Assembly (NCBI GenBank): GCA_903849645.1
Contig: CAINJJ010000037.1
Location: forward strand, 160,294-224,293
Origin: an uncultured Acidobacteriaceae bacterium
Lineage (GTDB): Bacteria; Acidobacteriota; Terriglobia; Terriglobales; Acidobacteriaceae
Direction: 5' to 3'
Length of the DNA stretch: 64,000 nucleotides
Below are positions 17,617-25,518 of the stretch, one piece after another. Position 1 is the stretch's first letter, and the number at the start of each line of letters is the position of its first letter. The position numbers and the translations under genes are program-made. The notes beneath the pieces are model-generated. The model had not been told where the DNA came from and searched no databases. It saw nothing but the letters and a program-made list of their open reading frames with translations.

Positions 17617-18663
17617 ATGTCGCTGACTCGCCAACAGGCCCTTGATCACTTCCACTCCCCTGACCTGATCGGCCTAGGGTTTGAAGCCGATGCCCTCCGC
17701 CGCCGCCTCCACCCCGAGGGCGTCGTCACCTACATCATTGATCGCAACATCAACTACACCAACTTCTGCACCGAGTACTGCACCTTCTGCGCCTTCTACC
17801 GCCCCCTCAAGGGCGCGCGCTCCGACGAAGGCTACATCCTCGAATTCGAAAAGATCTACGAGAAGATCGCTGAAACCGTCGAGATGGGCGGCACCGGCGT
17901 CCTCATGCAGGGCGGCATCCATCCCGACCTCAAGATCGACTGGTTCGAGCGCCTCTTCACCGGCATCAAGCAGCGCTTCCCCCAGATCTGGCTCCATTGC
18001 CTCTCCGCCTCCGAGGTCCTGGCCATCGCCGAGTACAGCGACCTCAGCCTGCGCGACACCATCGCCCGCCTGCGCGATGCCGGTCTGGACTCCATCCCCG
18101 GCGGCGGCGCGGAAATCCTCGATGACGATGTCCGGGAGCGCATCGCCCGCCTCAAATGCAAGACCGGCGACTGGGTCAGCGTCCATCGCACCGCGCATCA
18201 ACTCGGCATGAGAACCACAGCCACCATGATGTTCGGCGTCGGCGAGACCTTCGAGCAGCGCGTCAATCACTTTGAGGTCGTCCGTCAGCTTCAGGAAGAG
18301 ACCGGCGGCTTCACCGCCTTCATTCCCTGGAGCTTCCAGCCCGGCCACACCGCCCTCGGCGGACGCGGCTGGGAAGAAGCCACCTCCGTTGAATACCTCA
18401 AGACCTTGGCTATCTCCCGCCTCTATCTCGATAACATCGAAAACGTGCAGGCAAGCTGGGTAACGCAGGGCCTCAAAGTCCTCGAGTTAGGCCTCCACTT
18501 CGGCGGCAACGACGTAGGCTCCGTGATGCTCGAAGAGAACGTGGTCAAGGCCGCCGGCACAAGCAACTGCACCACCGAAGAGGAGCTACGCCGCATCATC
18601 CGCGACGCCGGCTTCAAGCCCGTGCAGAGAGATACGCTCTATCGGACGATGTTTTTGAATTGA
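17617..18663 (+). CDS. mqnC: Cyclic dehypoxanthinyl futalosine synthase (radical SAM)
   Basis: The 348-residue radical SAM enzyme has Cys51, Cys55 and Cys58 in FCTEYCTFCAF, holding the 4Fe-4S cluster that cleaves SAM. It continues with GGTGVLMQGGIHPDL and the C-terminal IPWSFQPGHTALGG, both characteristic of MqnC. It cyclises dehypoxanthine futalosine in the futalosine route to menaquinone, so the cell probably makes menaquinone this way; mqnA, B, D and E are not in the window. It appears to be transcribed alone. Its stop codon overlaps the next start by one base, though the next gene looks like a later insertion. Confidence 0.93.
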   Translation: MSLTRQQALDHFHSPDLIGLGFEADALRRRLHPEGVVTYIIDRNINYTNFCTEYCTFCAFYRPLKGARSDEGYILEFEKIYEKIAETVEMGGTGVLMQGGIHPDLKIDWFERLFTGIKQRFPQIWLHCLSASEVLAIAEYSDLSLRDTIARLRDAGLDSIPGGGAEILDDDVRERIARLKCKTGDWVSVHRTAHQLGMRTTATMMFGVGETFEQRVNHFEVVRQLQEETGGFTAFIPWSFQPGHTALGGRGWEEATSVEYLKTLAISRLYLDNIENVQASWVTQGLKVLELGLHFGGNDVGSVMLEENVVKAAGTSNCTTEEELRRIIRDAGFKPVQRDTLYRTMFLN

Positions 18664-19472
18664 TGCCCAAGGAATCGAAACACGCGAAGACGAGCAACCT
18701 GTCAAGGCGGATGTGCGACATCCTGCTCTCGAGTCTTCCGCAGGAAGATGCTCCGCGGAGAAACTCAAGCCCAAGTTATTGCGGAGTGCATATCCAACAA
18801 CAAACAGCTGCGCTTTGTTGGGTCCAGCACACCAAGAAGCACATTTGGGTCTACCTGGACTGCGACGACACCAGCAAAGCGAGAGGCGACATCCAAAACC
18901 TCCTGCCCTTCGATGTAGCTCTGCAAGCTCGTCCCTTTCCTCGCAGAGGTGTGGCTCTTCGCACGCCGCTATTCTTCAAACTGCAGACGGAATATCAGGC
19001 CCAGGGCATAGGTCCGCTTTTGCATTACCTTAGCGGCCTTCGCCCAAGGTCATCGCGTGCCATGAACTCCTCCAAAGCCGATTATTGGCATCCGTTATCT
19101 GAGTCCGAAGGTGGGATATCCATCGATGTTGAGGAGGGAAACAGAACTGCCATTATCATCAACAGATATGAACGCAGCCCCAAGAACCGCAAGGCGTGTA
19201 TTGAAACATACGGTGCGTTCTGCTGTGTGTGCGGATTCGATTTTTCAAAGGCGTATGGCGAGATCGGTAAGGGCTATATCCATGTTCATCATTTGACCCC
19301 ACTCGCCGCTCTCAATGGAAAGTCCCAAAAGATCAACCCGGTTCGCGATCTGCGGCCGGTATGCCCCAATTGCCACGAGATGCTCCATCAGACTGACCCG
19401 CCGCACACAATCGACCAACTTAAACTGATCATTGCGAATGTCAGCCACAAAGGCACAACTTCAGTCTTGTGA
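18663..19472 (+). CDS. HNH endonuclease domain protein
   Basis: The 269-residue protein has a C-terminal McrA-like HNH fold: CCVC (187-190), HVHH (207-210), then VCPNCH (233-238) with the zinc-binding CxxC and a final catalytic-type His. The N-terminal 160 residues are unrecognised; they include YCGVHIQQQTAALCWVQ and a WVYLDCDD strand and may be a recognition module. Such proteins are often solitary restriction or mobile-element nucleases. GC content is lower than the neighbours, and the gene sits directly against mqnC, suggesting recent acquisition. ATG 18663 is used; a TTG at 18660 is also in frame. Confidence 0.7.
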   Translation: MPKESKHAKTSNLSRRMCDILLSSLPQEDAPRRNSSPSYCGVHIQQQTAALCWVQHTKKHIWVYLDCDDTSKARGDIQNLLPFDVALQARPFPRRGVALRTPLFFKLQTEYQAQGIGPLLHYLSGLRPRSSRAMNSSKADYWHPLSESEGGISIDVEEGNRTAIIINRYERSPKNRKACIETYGAFCCVCGFDFSKAYGEIGKGYIHVHHLTPLAALNGKSQKINPVRDLRPVCPNCHEMLHQTDPPHTIDQLKLIIANVSHKGTTSVL

Positions 19473-19483
19473 CCCCGAACAGC

Positions 19484-19513
19484 GGAGATTGTAGCTTTTA
19501 TGCTACAATCTCC
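19484..19513 (+). promoter_or_regulatory. Perfect inverted-repeat operator with embedded -10 box
   Basis: GGAGATTGTAGC (19484-19495) and GCTACAATCTCC (19502-19513) form a perfect 12-bp inverted repeat with a 6-nt centre, 2 nt before the toxin GTG. The right arm holds TACAAT (19504-19509), a -10-like box ending 6 nt before GTG. Binding of an antitoxin dimer would cover the -10, giving simple autorepression of a leaderless operon. Confidence 0.75.
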
Positions 19514-19515
19514 CC

Positions 19516-19839
19516 GTGATCGAGCTCGTCTACTACCGGGATGAAAACGGGCGTTCCCCTTTCATCGAGTGGATCACGGCGCTCCGCGACAAAATGGCGA
19601 AGGCCCGGATCGCGGCCCGATTGCGGCAGCTCGAAGCTGGCAACTTTGGTGATGCAAAGCCGGTGGGTGAGGGCGTGACGGAGTTGCGGATTCACATTGG
19701 GGCCGGCTATCGCGTCTATTGCGGAATGCACGGTCAGGACTGGGTCATTCTTCTCTGTGGTGGGGATAAGGACAGTCAGGCAAGAGACATCCTCCGGGCC
19801 AAGGCGCTTTGGACGGAGTGGAAGCGGAGGCAGCCATGA
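19516..19839 (+). CDS. RelE/HigB-superfamily toxin (phage Gp49-like)
   Basis: This 107-residue protein matches the Gp49/HigB family: an N-terminal YYRDENGRSPFIEWI, a central RLRQLEAGNFGDAKPVGEGVTELRIH, then GYRVYCG and a C-terminal basic helix with lysine and arginine residues. Family members cut mRNA on the ribosome. GTG 19516 is directly downstream of the inverted repeat, with no ribosome binding site, consistent with leaderless translation. The toxin comes first and the antitoxin second, as in higBA, with a 4-bp ATGA overlap. Confidence 0.85.
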   Translation: MIELVYYRDENGRSPFIEWITALRDKMAKARIAARLRQLEAGNFGDAKPVGEGVTELRIHIGAGYRVYCGMHGQDWVILLCGGDKDSQARDILRAKALWTEWKRRQP

Positions 19840-20198
19840 AAAAGATCGCTGGAGTTGATTCTTACCATGAATGGGAGGTTCAGGAACTCCGTACCGACCG
19901 CGAGTTTGCCGTCGAGTACCTGAAGGCTGCCCTGGAGTCCCTGGAGAATCCCGATGAGCGCGGCGGGAGCCTGCTGATGCTGCGCGCTCTTGCTGAGGCC
20001 TGCGGCGGTCTTGCGGAGATCGCGGCTCAGGCGGGTCTCAGCCGCGAGTCGTTGTACCGGTCGCTTGGCCCCAAAGGCAATCCGACCCTCAAAACACTGG
20101 TCGCCGTCCTCAAGCCGCTGGGACTGCGCCTCACAGTAACGCAAGCTCCTGCGCCTGATGAGCAGAAGCAGGCGGGTGAAGGAATCGCGGCAGCCTGA
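19836..20198 (+). CDS. HTH antitoxin (HI1420/HigA-like)
   Basis: This 120-residue protein has a C-terminal helix-turn-helix: GGLAEIAAQAGLSRESLYRSL followed by NPTLKTLVAVLKPLGLRL, the signature of the 'downstream of Gp49-like toxin' antitoxins (dnstrm_HI1420). The N-terminal half should wrap the toxin. It starts inside the toxin stop codon (ATGA). It probably binds the inverted repeat at 19484-19513. Two starts upstream overlap the toxin and were not used. Confidence 0.85.
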   Translation: MKKIAGVDSYHEWEVQELRTDREFAVEYLKAALESLENPDERGGSLLMLRALAEACGGLAEIAAQAGLSRESLYRSLGPKGNPTLKTLVAVLKPLGLRLTVTQAPAPDEQKQAGEGIAAA

Positions 20199-20391
20199 TC
20201 CGCACTGCGGCCGCCTGGAGCAGAAACCAGCTCTCCTCCAGGGTTTCTACACTCCTCCAGCCTACTTCCCTCCCCCATGCCGGCAGATTTCGGGTCTGCC
20301 CAATTCCGGAGAATGCTTTGAGCTGACCCTCACTTCCCGCCGCACAGAAACAATCACGCTTCAAGCACCTTGATCGATAGGCAAAAGCAGC

Positions 20392-20428
20392 GAGGCGGTC
20401 CATCCTCCCACAAGGAATGGACCGCCTC
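20392..20428 (+). terminator. Bidirectional terminator between convergent operons
   Basis: GAGGCGGTCCAT (20392-20403) pairs perfectly with ATGGACCGCCTC (20417-20428) around a 13-nt loop. A short T run follows on the + strand and AAAA precedes it. It separates the toxin-antitoxin module from the exporter operon. Confidence 0.75.
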
Positions 20429-20492
20429 TTTGCATTCCGGGCTGGATGCGCTTGATTGCCGGAAGCTTTTGTTATGTCCTAACAGATCCGAG

Positions 20493-21605
20493 TTACAAGG
20501 TGCGCTTGAACAACGGCGTGGCGATCAGCAGCGTGGCGATGCCGAAGACGCCGAGGAACAGCAGGTCAAACTGGATGGCCTGGAAGCCGCCGTCCTTGAG
20601 GAGCACGGCCTTGAATCCGTGGACGCAGTAGGTGAAGGGGTCAATGATGGAGATGGCGCGGAGCCATGGAGGAAAGGCAGTGATGGGATACATGGCGCCA
20701 GAGGGATAGAAGAGGAGCAGATTGAGCACACCGAACATGGCGCGAGGCACGAGGGGGTCATCGACGCGGACCATCATCAGAAACATCATGCCGTTGAAGG
20801 CGACGGAGGTGACAAGGATGAGGCAGAGCAGTTCAAGGTCGGCCTCGGGATGAAAGATGACGCCGAGCCCGGCCATCAGGGAGCCGATGACCACCAGGCA
20901 GATGCCGGAGAGCACCGCCTTGATGGAGCCGGCGAGGTTGAGTCCGAAGACCAGTTCCATGCGGGTGATGGGGGTGACCAGATAACCCTCGTGGACGCCG
21001 CGGGCCTTGTCGTCAATGTAGAGCATGCCGCCGCCGATCATCACCGAGATATACATGGCGAGGGCCACGCAGGCGGGGAGCAGAAACTTCATGTAGCCGA
21101 CGTAGGGATAGAGCTCCACGATATGCAAGGCGATGGAGTTGGCGAGCCGGGGCTGGATGACGGGCGAGTTGAGAGCGGCGACAAGGGCCTGCATCTCGCC
21201 CTCCAAGGTGCCGGAGGTGAACTGGTCGGAGTTGTCGACCACGAAGCCGATGCGCGGCGCGTCCTGGGCGTAGACGCGGCGGGAGTACTGCGGCGGAATG
21301 ATGACGGCGCCATCCACTTTGCCGGTGCGGACGTCTTCGCGGGCAGTGAGTTCGTCGGCGTAGGCCACGGTGGTGAAGGTCTTGATGTTGACGGCGATGG
21401 CGTCAAAGCCCTCGCGGATTTTGACTGCCTGGGGGCCGTGGTCGTAGTCCACCACGGCGACGCGCGCGCCGGTGATCTTGCCGCCGAAGGCATTGCCCAT
21501 GATGAGCAACTGAAGGATGGGCATCATGAGCGACATGATCATGAGCGTGGGCGAGCGGAAGAACTTGCGCATCTCGCGCTCGACGATGGCAAACATTCGG
21601 TTCAT
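20493..21605 (-). CDS. ABC-2 exporter permease (YbhS/YbhR-like)
   Basis: This 370-residue permease has an N-terminal TM (SPTLMIMSLMMPILQLLIMG), a large extracytoplasmic domain (about 45-170), then five TM segments including GGMLYIDDKARGVHEGYLVTPITRMELV and LLFYPSGAMYPI. This is the YhiH/YbhS-type ABC-2 layout. Its start overlaps the ATPase stop by 4 bp. Only one permease is present, whereas the ybh operon of E. coli has two, so a homodimer is expected. With the adaptor and ATPase it should export small molecules such as drugs or cations. Confidence 0.85.
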   Translation of the reverse strand: MNRMFAIVEREMRKFFRSPTLMIMSLMMPILQLLIMGNAFGGKITGARVAVVDYDHGPQAVKIREGFDAIAVNIKTFTTVAYADELTAREDVRTGKVDGAVIIPPQYSRRVYAQDAPRIGFVVDNSDQFTSGTLEGEMQALVAALNSPVIQPRLANSIALHIVELYPYVGYMKFLLPACVALAMYISVMIGGGMLYIDDKARGVHEGYLVTPITRMELVFGLNLAGSIKAVLSGICLVVIGSLMAGLGVIFHPEADLELLCLILVTSVAFNGMMFLMMVRVDDPLVPRAMFGVLNLLLFYPSGAMYPITAFPPWLRAISIIDPFTYCVHGFKAVLLKDGGFQAIQFDLLFLGVFGIATLLIATPLFKRTL

Positions 21606-22630
21606 GGCTGTGCTCCGGGACGGGGCGGCATGGTGAAGGCCGGGGGCTTGACCTGCTCGTCGCGGAGCTGGCGGCCCGTGTAGTGGACGAAGACGTCGTC
21701 GAGAGTGGTGTTCTGGACGCTGAGGGAAGTGAGCGTTTCGCCAAGGGACGCCGCCAGCTCGACTAACTGCATGGTTGTCCTGGAACCCGAGGAAGTGAGC
21801 ACGCGGTAGAAGCCCGCGGACTCGGCCTGAACGCTGGTGACGCCTTCGAGAGCTTCCAGGCGGCCCTTCCATTCGGCGGTTTCGCGGTCGAAGTGGACCT
21901 CAACGACGTTGGCGCCGGGGACGCTGTGCTTGAGTTCGAGCGGCGTGCCCAGGGCGACCAGCGTGCCGTGATCGACGATGGCGATGCGGTCGCAGAGCTT
22001 GTCCGCCTCTTCCATGTAGTGGGTGGTGAGCAGCATGGTGAGGTGGCGGGTCTTGCGGAGATGGTCGAGCATCTCCCAGACCGCGATGCGGGAGACGGGA
22101 TCAAGGCCGGTGGTGGGCTCGTCGAGAAAGAAGATGCGGGGATTGTGCACGAGGCCGCGGGCGATCTCAACCCGGCGCCTCATGCCGCCGGAGAGGGTCT
22201 TGACCTGGGCGTCGCGCCACTTGACCAGATCGACGGCTTCAAGGACCTCGACGATGTTTTTTTCGCGCTCGGCCTTGGGGACGGAGTAGAGCTTGGCGTA
22301 GATGCTGAGGTTTTCTCCCACGGTGAGGTCAGGGTCGCTGGTAAGGGCCTGGGGGATGACGCCGATCATGCGACGGACGGCATCAGGCTCTTTTGCCACG
22401 TCGTGGCCGGCCACGATGGCGCGCCCCGAGGTGATGGGGATCAGGGTGGTCATCATCCGGATCAGCGTACTTTTGCCGGCGCCGTTGGGTCCGAGGAGCC
22501 CGAAGATCTCGCCGTCGGCGACCGAAAAGCTCACGCCCTTCACTGCCTCAAAGTCACCGTAGCGCTTGACGGCGTTCTCCACTGCGATGGCCGCCGGGCC
22601 GCCGGGTACGGGTTGGGAGAGAGCGCTCAT
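21602..22630 (-). CDS. ABC exporter ATPase (YbhF-like)
   Basis: This 342-residue single-NBD ATPase has Walker A GPNGAGKSTLI (about 47-57), signature LSGGMRRRVEIARGL, Walker B IFFLDEPTTGLDP and H-loop TTHYMEEAD. A DUF4162-type C-terminal extension follows. The stop overlaps the permease start and the start overlaps the stop of a small HlyD-tail duplicate (both ATGA), so translation is coupled along the operon. Confidence 0.9.
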   Translation of the reverse strand: MSALSQPVPGGPAAIAVENAVKRYGDFEAVKGVSFSVADGEIFGLLGPNGAGKSTLIRMMTTLIPITSGRAIVAGHDVAKEPDAVRRMIGVIPQALTSDPDLTVGENLSIYAKLYSVPKAEREKNIVEVLEAVDLVKWRDAQVKTLSGGMRRRVEIARGLVHNPRIFFLDEPTTGLDPVSRIAVWEMLDHLRKTRHLTMLLTTHYMEEADKLCDRIAIVDHGTLVALGTPLELKHSVPGANVVEVHFDRETAEWKGRLEALEGVTSVQAESAGFYRVLTSSGSRTTMQLVELAASLGETLTSLSVQNTTLDDVFVHYTGRQLRDEQVKPPAFTMPPRPGAQP

Positions 22631-22692
22631 TGCTTCACCAGCTTCGATTTGGGAATGCGGCCGTGGGCCGTTTTGTGTCGCAGGGCAGCCAT
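22627..22692 (-). pseudogene. Duplicated 3' tail of the HlyD gene (21-codon remnant)
   Basis: A frame from ATG 22692 to TGA 22627 reads 21 codons and ends IPKSKLVKQ, identical to the last nine residues of the HlyD adaptor just upstream. The two 30-base stretches (22627-22656 and 22704-22733) differ at four positions. The stop overlaps the ATPase start as ATGA. It appears to be a partial tandem duplication that keeps translational coupling to the ATPase. Confidence 0.6.
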
Positions 22693-22703
22693 CCGGAGCG
22701 GGG

Positions 22704-23768
22704 TCACTGTTTCACCAGCTTTGATTTGGGTATATAGACCTCGGCGGTCATGCCGGGGACGTAGCGGTTGCCGGGGTTGTCAATGAGGAGCTTGAGCTGG
22801 ATGGTCTTGATGTCGCGCTTGCGGGCGCTGACGTCGCGCTGGGTGGCGAAGTCGGCCTCGGCGGACTTGTTGATGAGCTTGCCCTGGATGGTGACGCCGG
22901 AGGGCATGACGACGCGGAGCATGTCGCCCAGTTGGACCGTGTCGGCCTGGGTCTCAGGGAGGGGCGCGTAGATCCAGGTCTGGGTCAGGTCCATGATGGT
23001 GACGATGGCGGCGCCGGGGGCGACGACCTCGCCCTGACGGGCGGCGCGAACGTTGACCTTGCCGCTGACGGGGGCAAAGACCTGGGCGTAGCCGGCCTCG
23101 ACAGCCGCCTGGTCGGCCAGGGCCTGGGCGTTGGCGACCTGCTGGCGGGTAGAGTCCACGGTGCGGGCGGCGACGGCGCTGAGGAGTTTGTGGGCGCGGG
23201 CCTGGTTGAGGGCGGCCTCGGCTGCGGCGACGTTGTGGCGGGCAGCCTCGAGGGCGGCCTGCGCGGCCTGGAGCATGGTGGTGGCGTCGTCTTTGGCCTG
23301 GGCGCTCATAATGCCCTGTTGGGCCAGGGCGACGGTGCGGCTGGTGTCGGCCTGCTGATGGTCAAGCTGGGCCTGGGCCTGGGCGAGCGCGGCGCGGGCA
23401 GCCTGCACCTGGGCCTCGGCGTTGATGGCGGCGCTCGATACCTCGCCCTGGGTCTGACGCTGGGTCTCGACGGTTTCGCCAAGGTGCGATTTCTGGCTGG
23501 AGACGGTGGCTTCGGCGGCTTTGCGGGCGGCCTGCAGGTCGCTGTTTTCAATCACGGCGATTAGCTGGCCGGCGGTCACGTCCTGACCTTCATCCACGGT
23601 GAGGGTCTGGATGCGGCCCTGAATTTTGCTGCTGACGGTGACCTCATTGGCGTCGACCGTACCGATCAACTGTAGGTCGCCGGTGGGGCGCACGGTGACG
23701 AAGTACCAGATGAGCGAGCCGAGCGTGAGCAGGCCGAGGATGATGAAGACTCTATTTCTTGCGTTCAT
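22704..23768 (-). CDS. HlyD/YbhG-type periplasmic adaptor of the ABC exporter
   Basis: The 354-residue protein has an N-terminal anchor (about 7-25), a split lipoyl domain (VSSKIQGRIQTLTVDEGQDVTAGQ near 45; APVSGKVNVRAARQGEVV near 215), a long alpha-helical hairpin rich in Ala/Gln (about 80-205) and a beta-barrel end. This is the membrane-fusion protein design of YbhG/EmrA/HlyD. It would link the inner-membrane ABC exporter to the periplasm or an outer-membrane channel. It starts 6 bp after the TetR gene stop. Confidence 0.88.
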   Translation of the reverse strand: MNARNRVFIILGLLTLGSLIWYFVTVRPTGDLQLIGTVDANEVTVSSKIQGRIQTLTVDEGQDVTAGQLIAVIENSDLQAARKAAEATVSSQKSHLGETVETQRQTQGEVSSAAINAEAQVQAARAALAQAQAQLDHQQADTSRTVALAQQGIMSAQAKDDATTMLQAAQAALEAARHNVAAAEAALNQARAHKLLSAVAARTVDSTRQQVANAQALADQAAVEAGYAQVFAPVSGKVNVRAARQGEVVAPGAAIVTIMDLTQTWIYAPLPETQADTVQLGDMLRVVMPSGVTIQGKLINKSAEADFATQRDVSARKRDIKTIQLKLLIDNPGNRYVPGMTAEVYIPKSKLVKQ

Positions 23769-23774
23769 GTTGCC

Positions 23775-24557
23775 TCACTTCAAGGGGTTCAATGGGACGG
23801 ATACGAGTTTGCGGTTGGCGGGCCGAGGCGCGACGGCCTGGGGCGGCTTGATGGTGAGGGGCATGGGGGTAGCGGCGAGCACGCGCGCGGCAACCCTGGC
23901 CCCGTGGGCGCGGTCGATGAAGAGGGCCTGGCCGAGAAACTCCATGGCTATCTTCCTGCGAGACTCCAGCGCGGGGGGCGAAAGCGGGTCGTAGCCCTGC
24001 GACCATCGAGCCATGGGCGCGGAGAGGAAGTAGAAAACGTTGGCCCCGAGTCCCGCGTAGATGAGCTGCGTCCACTCGACCGGGATGATTTCGCCGGCCG
24101 CGATTCCCTCTTCAACGACAGCCTGAACCCTGGCCCAGAGAGGCCGCATCAGCTTTTCGGCGATGGGCCCCATGGCATTGGACTCGCCGCGATGAAGACG
24201 GATCATCTCCTGCTGCATGAGGTTCTGGAAGGGGCGATTGGAGTACATCCTGTCGAAGTGGTTCAAGACAATCGACAGGAATCTCTCCCCCGCCGGGACA
24301 TGGGCGTCCAGGACGGCCAGGCTGCTGGCTTTGACCGCCTCGACGACGGCCTCAAGGGCTGCGGTGTAGAGCAGCTCCTTGCTGCGGAAGTAGTAGTAAA
24401 GAAGAGCCTTGTTGACCCCGGCAGCCTCGGCAATCTGCTCGGTGCGCGCGCCGGCCAGGCCGTTTTCGCTGAACTGGGCGATGGCGGCGTCAAGGATGCG
24501 GGCGCGCGCAAGATCAGCGCGTTCGGCCTGGGAGCGGGAGGTGGATGCGGCTGACAT
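23775..24557 (-). CDS. TetR/AcrR-family repressor of the exporter operon
   Basis: This 260-residue protein has an N-terminal TetR HTH: ARILDAAIAQFSENGLAGAR followed by TEQIAEAAGVNKALLYYYFRSKE (residues about 20-65). The C-terminal ligand domain resembles CecR/YbiH-like regulators. It is the first gene of an operon with HlyD, ATPase and permease, the same order as E. coli cecR-ybhGFSR. A palindrome abuts its start codon, so it probably represses its own operon until a ligand binds. Confidence 0.88.
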   Translation of the reverse strand: MSAASTSRSQAERADLARARILDAAIAQFSENGLAGARTEQIAEAAGVNKALLYYYFRSKELLYTAALEAVVEAVKASSLAVLDAHVPAGERFLSIVLNHFDRMYSNRPFQNLMQQEMIRLHRGESNAMGPIAEKLMRPLWARVQAVVEEGIAAGEIIPVEWTQLIYAGLGANVFYFLSAPMARWSQGYDPLSPPALESRRKIAMEFLGQALFIDRAHGARVAARVLAATPMPLTIKPPQAVAPRPANRKLVSVPLNPLK

Positions 24558-24583
24558 ATTTAACTAACCAGTTAGTAAACTAT
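24556..24583 (-). promoter_or_regulatory. TetR-type palindromic operator
   Basis: ACTAAC (24563-24568) and GTTAGT (24571-24576) form an inverted repeat with a 2-nt centre, and the symmetry extends imperfectly to about 28 bp (24556-24583). It directly precedes the TetR start at 24557, so binding would block the operon. Confidence 0.75.
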
Positions 24584-24678
24584 CGCGAGCGGGACGGAAA
24601 TGCAAGGGGGACGGATGAATATCCGTGGAAATTCCCGCGGCGGAGGGAGGGCAGAGCGGGAGCTGCTGAGGGGGCTCG

Positions 24679-24966
24679 TCAGGCGAAGGTGCTGATGTGG
24701 CGGCGAAGGCCGTTGGGAGCGGGGCGGCCGGAGGGCTCGCCGTCGGAGTCCTCTTCCTGAGTGTCGGGTTCCTCCTCGTCCGGGCCGGATGCGGAGCGGG
24801 CGACGCTGGGCGTGTAGGTCTCATCGCCTGCGCGAGCAGTGGAGTCGATATCCGGAATGTCGAAAGACCCGGTCGCTGCGGCCCGGGAGCGCACTGGGGA
24901 AACGAGCCGGACACCGGCGATTGGGCTGATTTCCAAGATGCGGGCTCCTTTCCGCGCTCTGCTCAT
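24679..24966 (-). CDS. Hypothetical small acidic protein
   Basis: This is a 95-residue frame beginning MSRARKGARILEISPIAGVRL, with GDETYTPS in the middle, an acidic run (DEEEPDTQEEDSD) and the end RRHISTFA. I recognise no domain. Evidence for coding is modest: an acidic, disordered composition and a neighbour on the same strand of similar size. No ribosome binding site is visible before ATG 24966. Confidence 0.4.
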   Translation of the reverse strand: MSRARKGARILEISPIAGVRLVSPVRSRAAATGSFDIPDIDSTARAGDETYTPSVARSASGPDEEEPDTQEEDSDGEPSGRPAPNGLRRHISTFA

Positions 24967-25061
24967 GGGAAAGCTATCGGCGGAATTGCGAAGGGCTTTA
25001 ATGACCGAAGCGAAATATTGTCCAGATTCTGGACAGGATGAGACCGCACAGAAGCCACAGG

Positions 25062-25316
25062 TCAGGCGAAGAAGTTGATGAGGTGGTCGAGGCTGGACTC
25101 GACCTTTTCGATGGAGGGTCCGGAGGCGGCTGCGCCGGGGAGGTCGGGCACGGAGGCAAAATACTCGCCGGCAAAGGGCTCCACAGTGGCTGACCAGGTT
25201 TTCCCTCCGGCGCGGGCGGAGTACTCGGCTGCGATGATGGCCTGCAGTCCAGGATTCCGGGGCGCGGCAGCAGGTGTGTCCGCTGGGTTGAATGCGGGAA
25301 GCTGTTGGATTTTCAT
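25062..25316 (-). CDS. Hypothetical small protein
   Basis: This 84-residue frame begins MKIQQLPAFNPADTPAAAP, contains KTWSATVEPFAGEYFASVPDLPG and ends LDHLINFFA. It is preceded by GGTGAACATC. The pattern of a Pro-rich N-terminus and a helical end has no family that I recognise. It may be co-transcribed with the acidic protein 95 bp downstream, which also ends in FA. Confidence 0.5.
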   Translation of the reverse strand: MKIQQLPAFNPADTPAAAPRNPGLQAIIAAEYSARAGGKTWSATVEPFAGEYFASVPDLPGAAASGPSIEKVESSLDHLINFFA

Positions 25317-25518
25317 GATGTTCACCCCGCACAAGGTCTTGCCTTACCGCCGATATCGACGGGACGGGAGAATTCTTGAGGAGAGTTTTACGCCAGCAAT
25401 TGTCCGAAAATGAGACAACTTCACTGGAATTGAACCTCTACGAGACCGTATGCACTAGCGCAGGACACCAAGGGGGGCAAAGCCGTTACCTCTTTCCCCA
25501 ACGTGGCGAACCGAAGGC

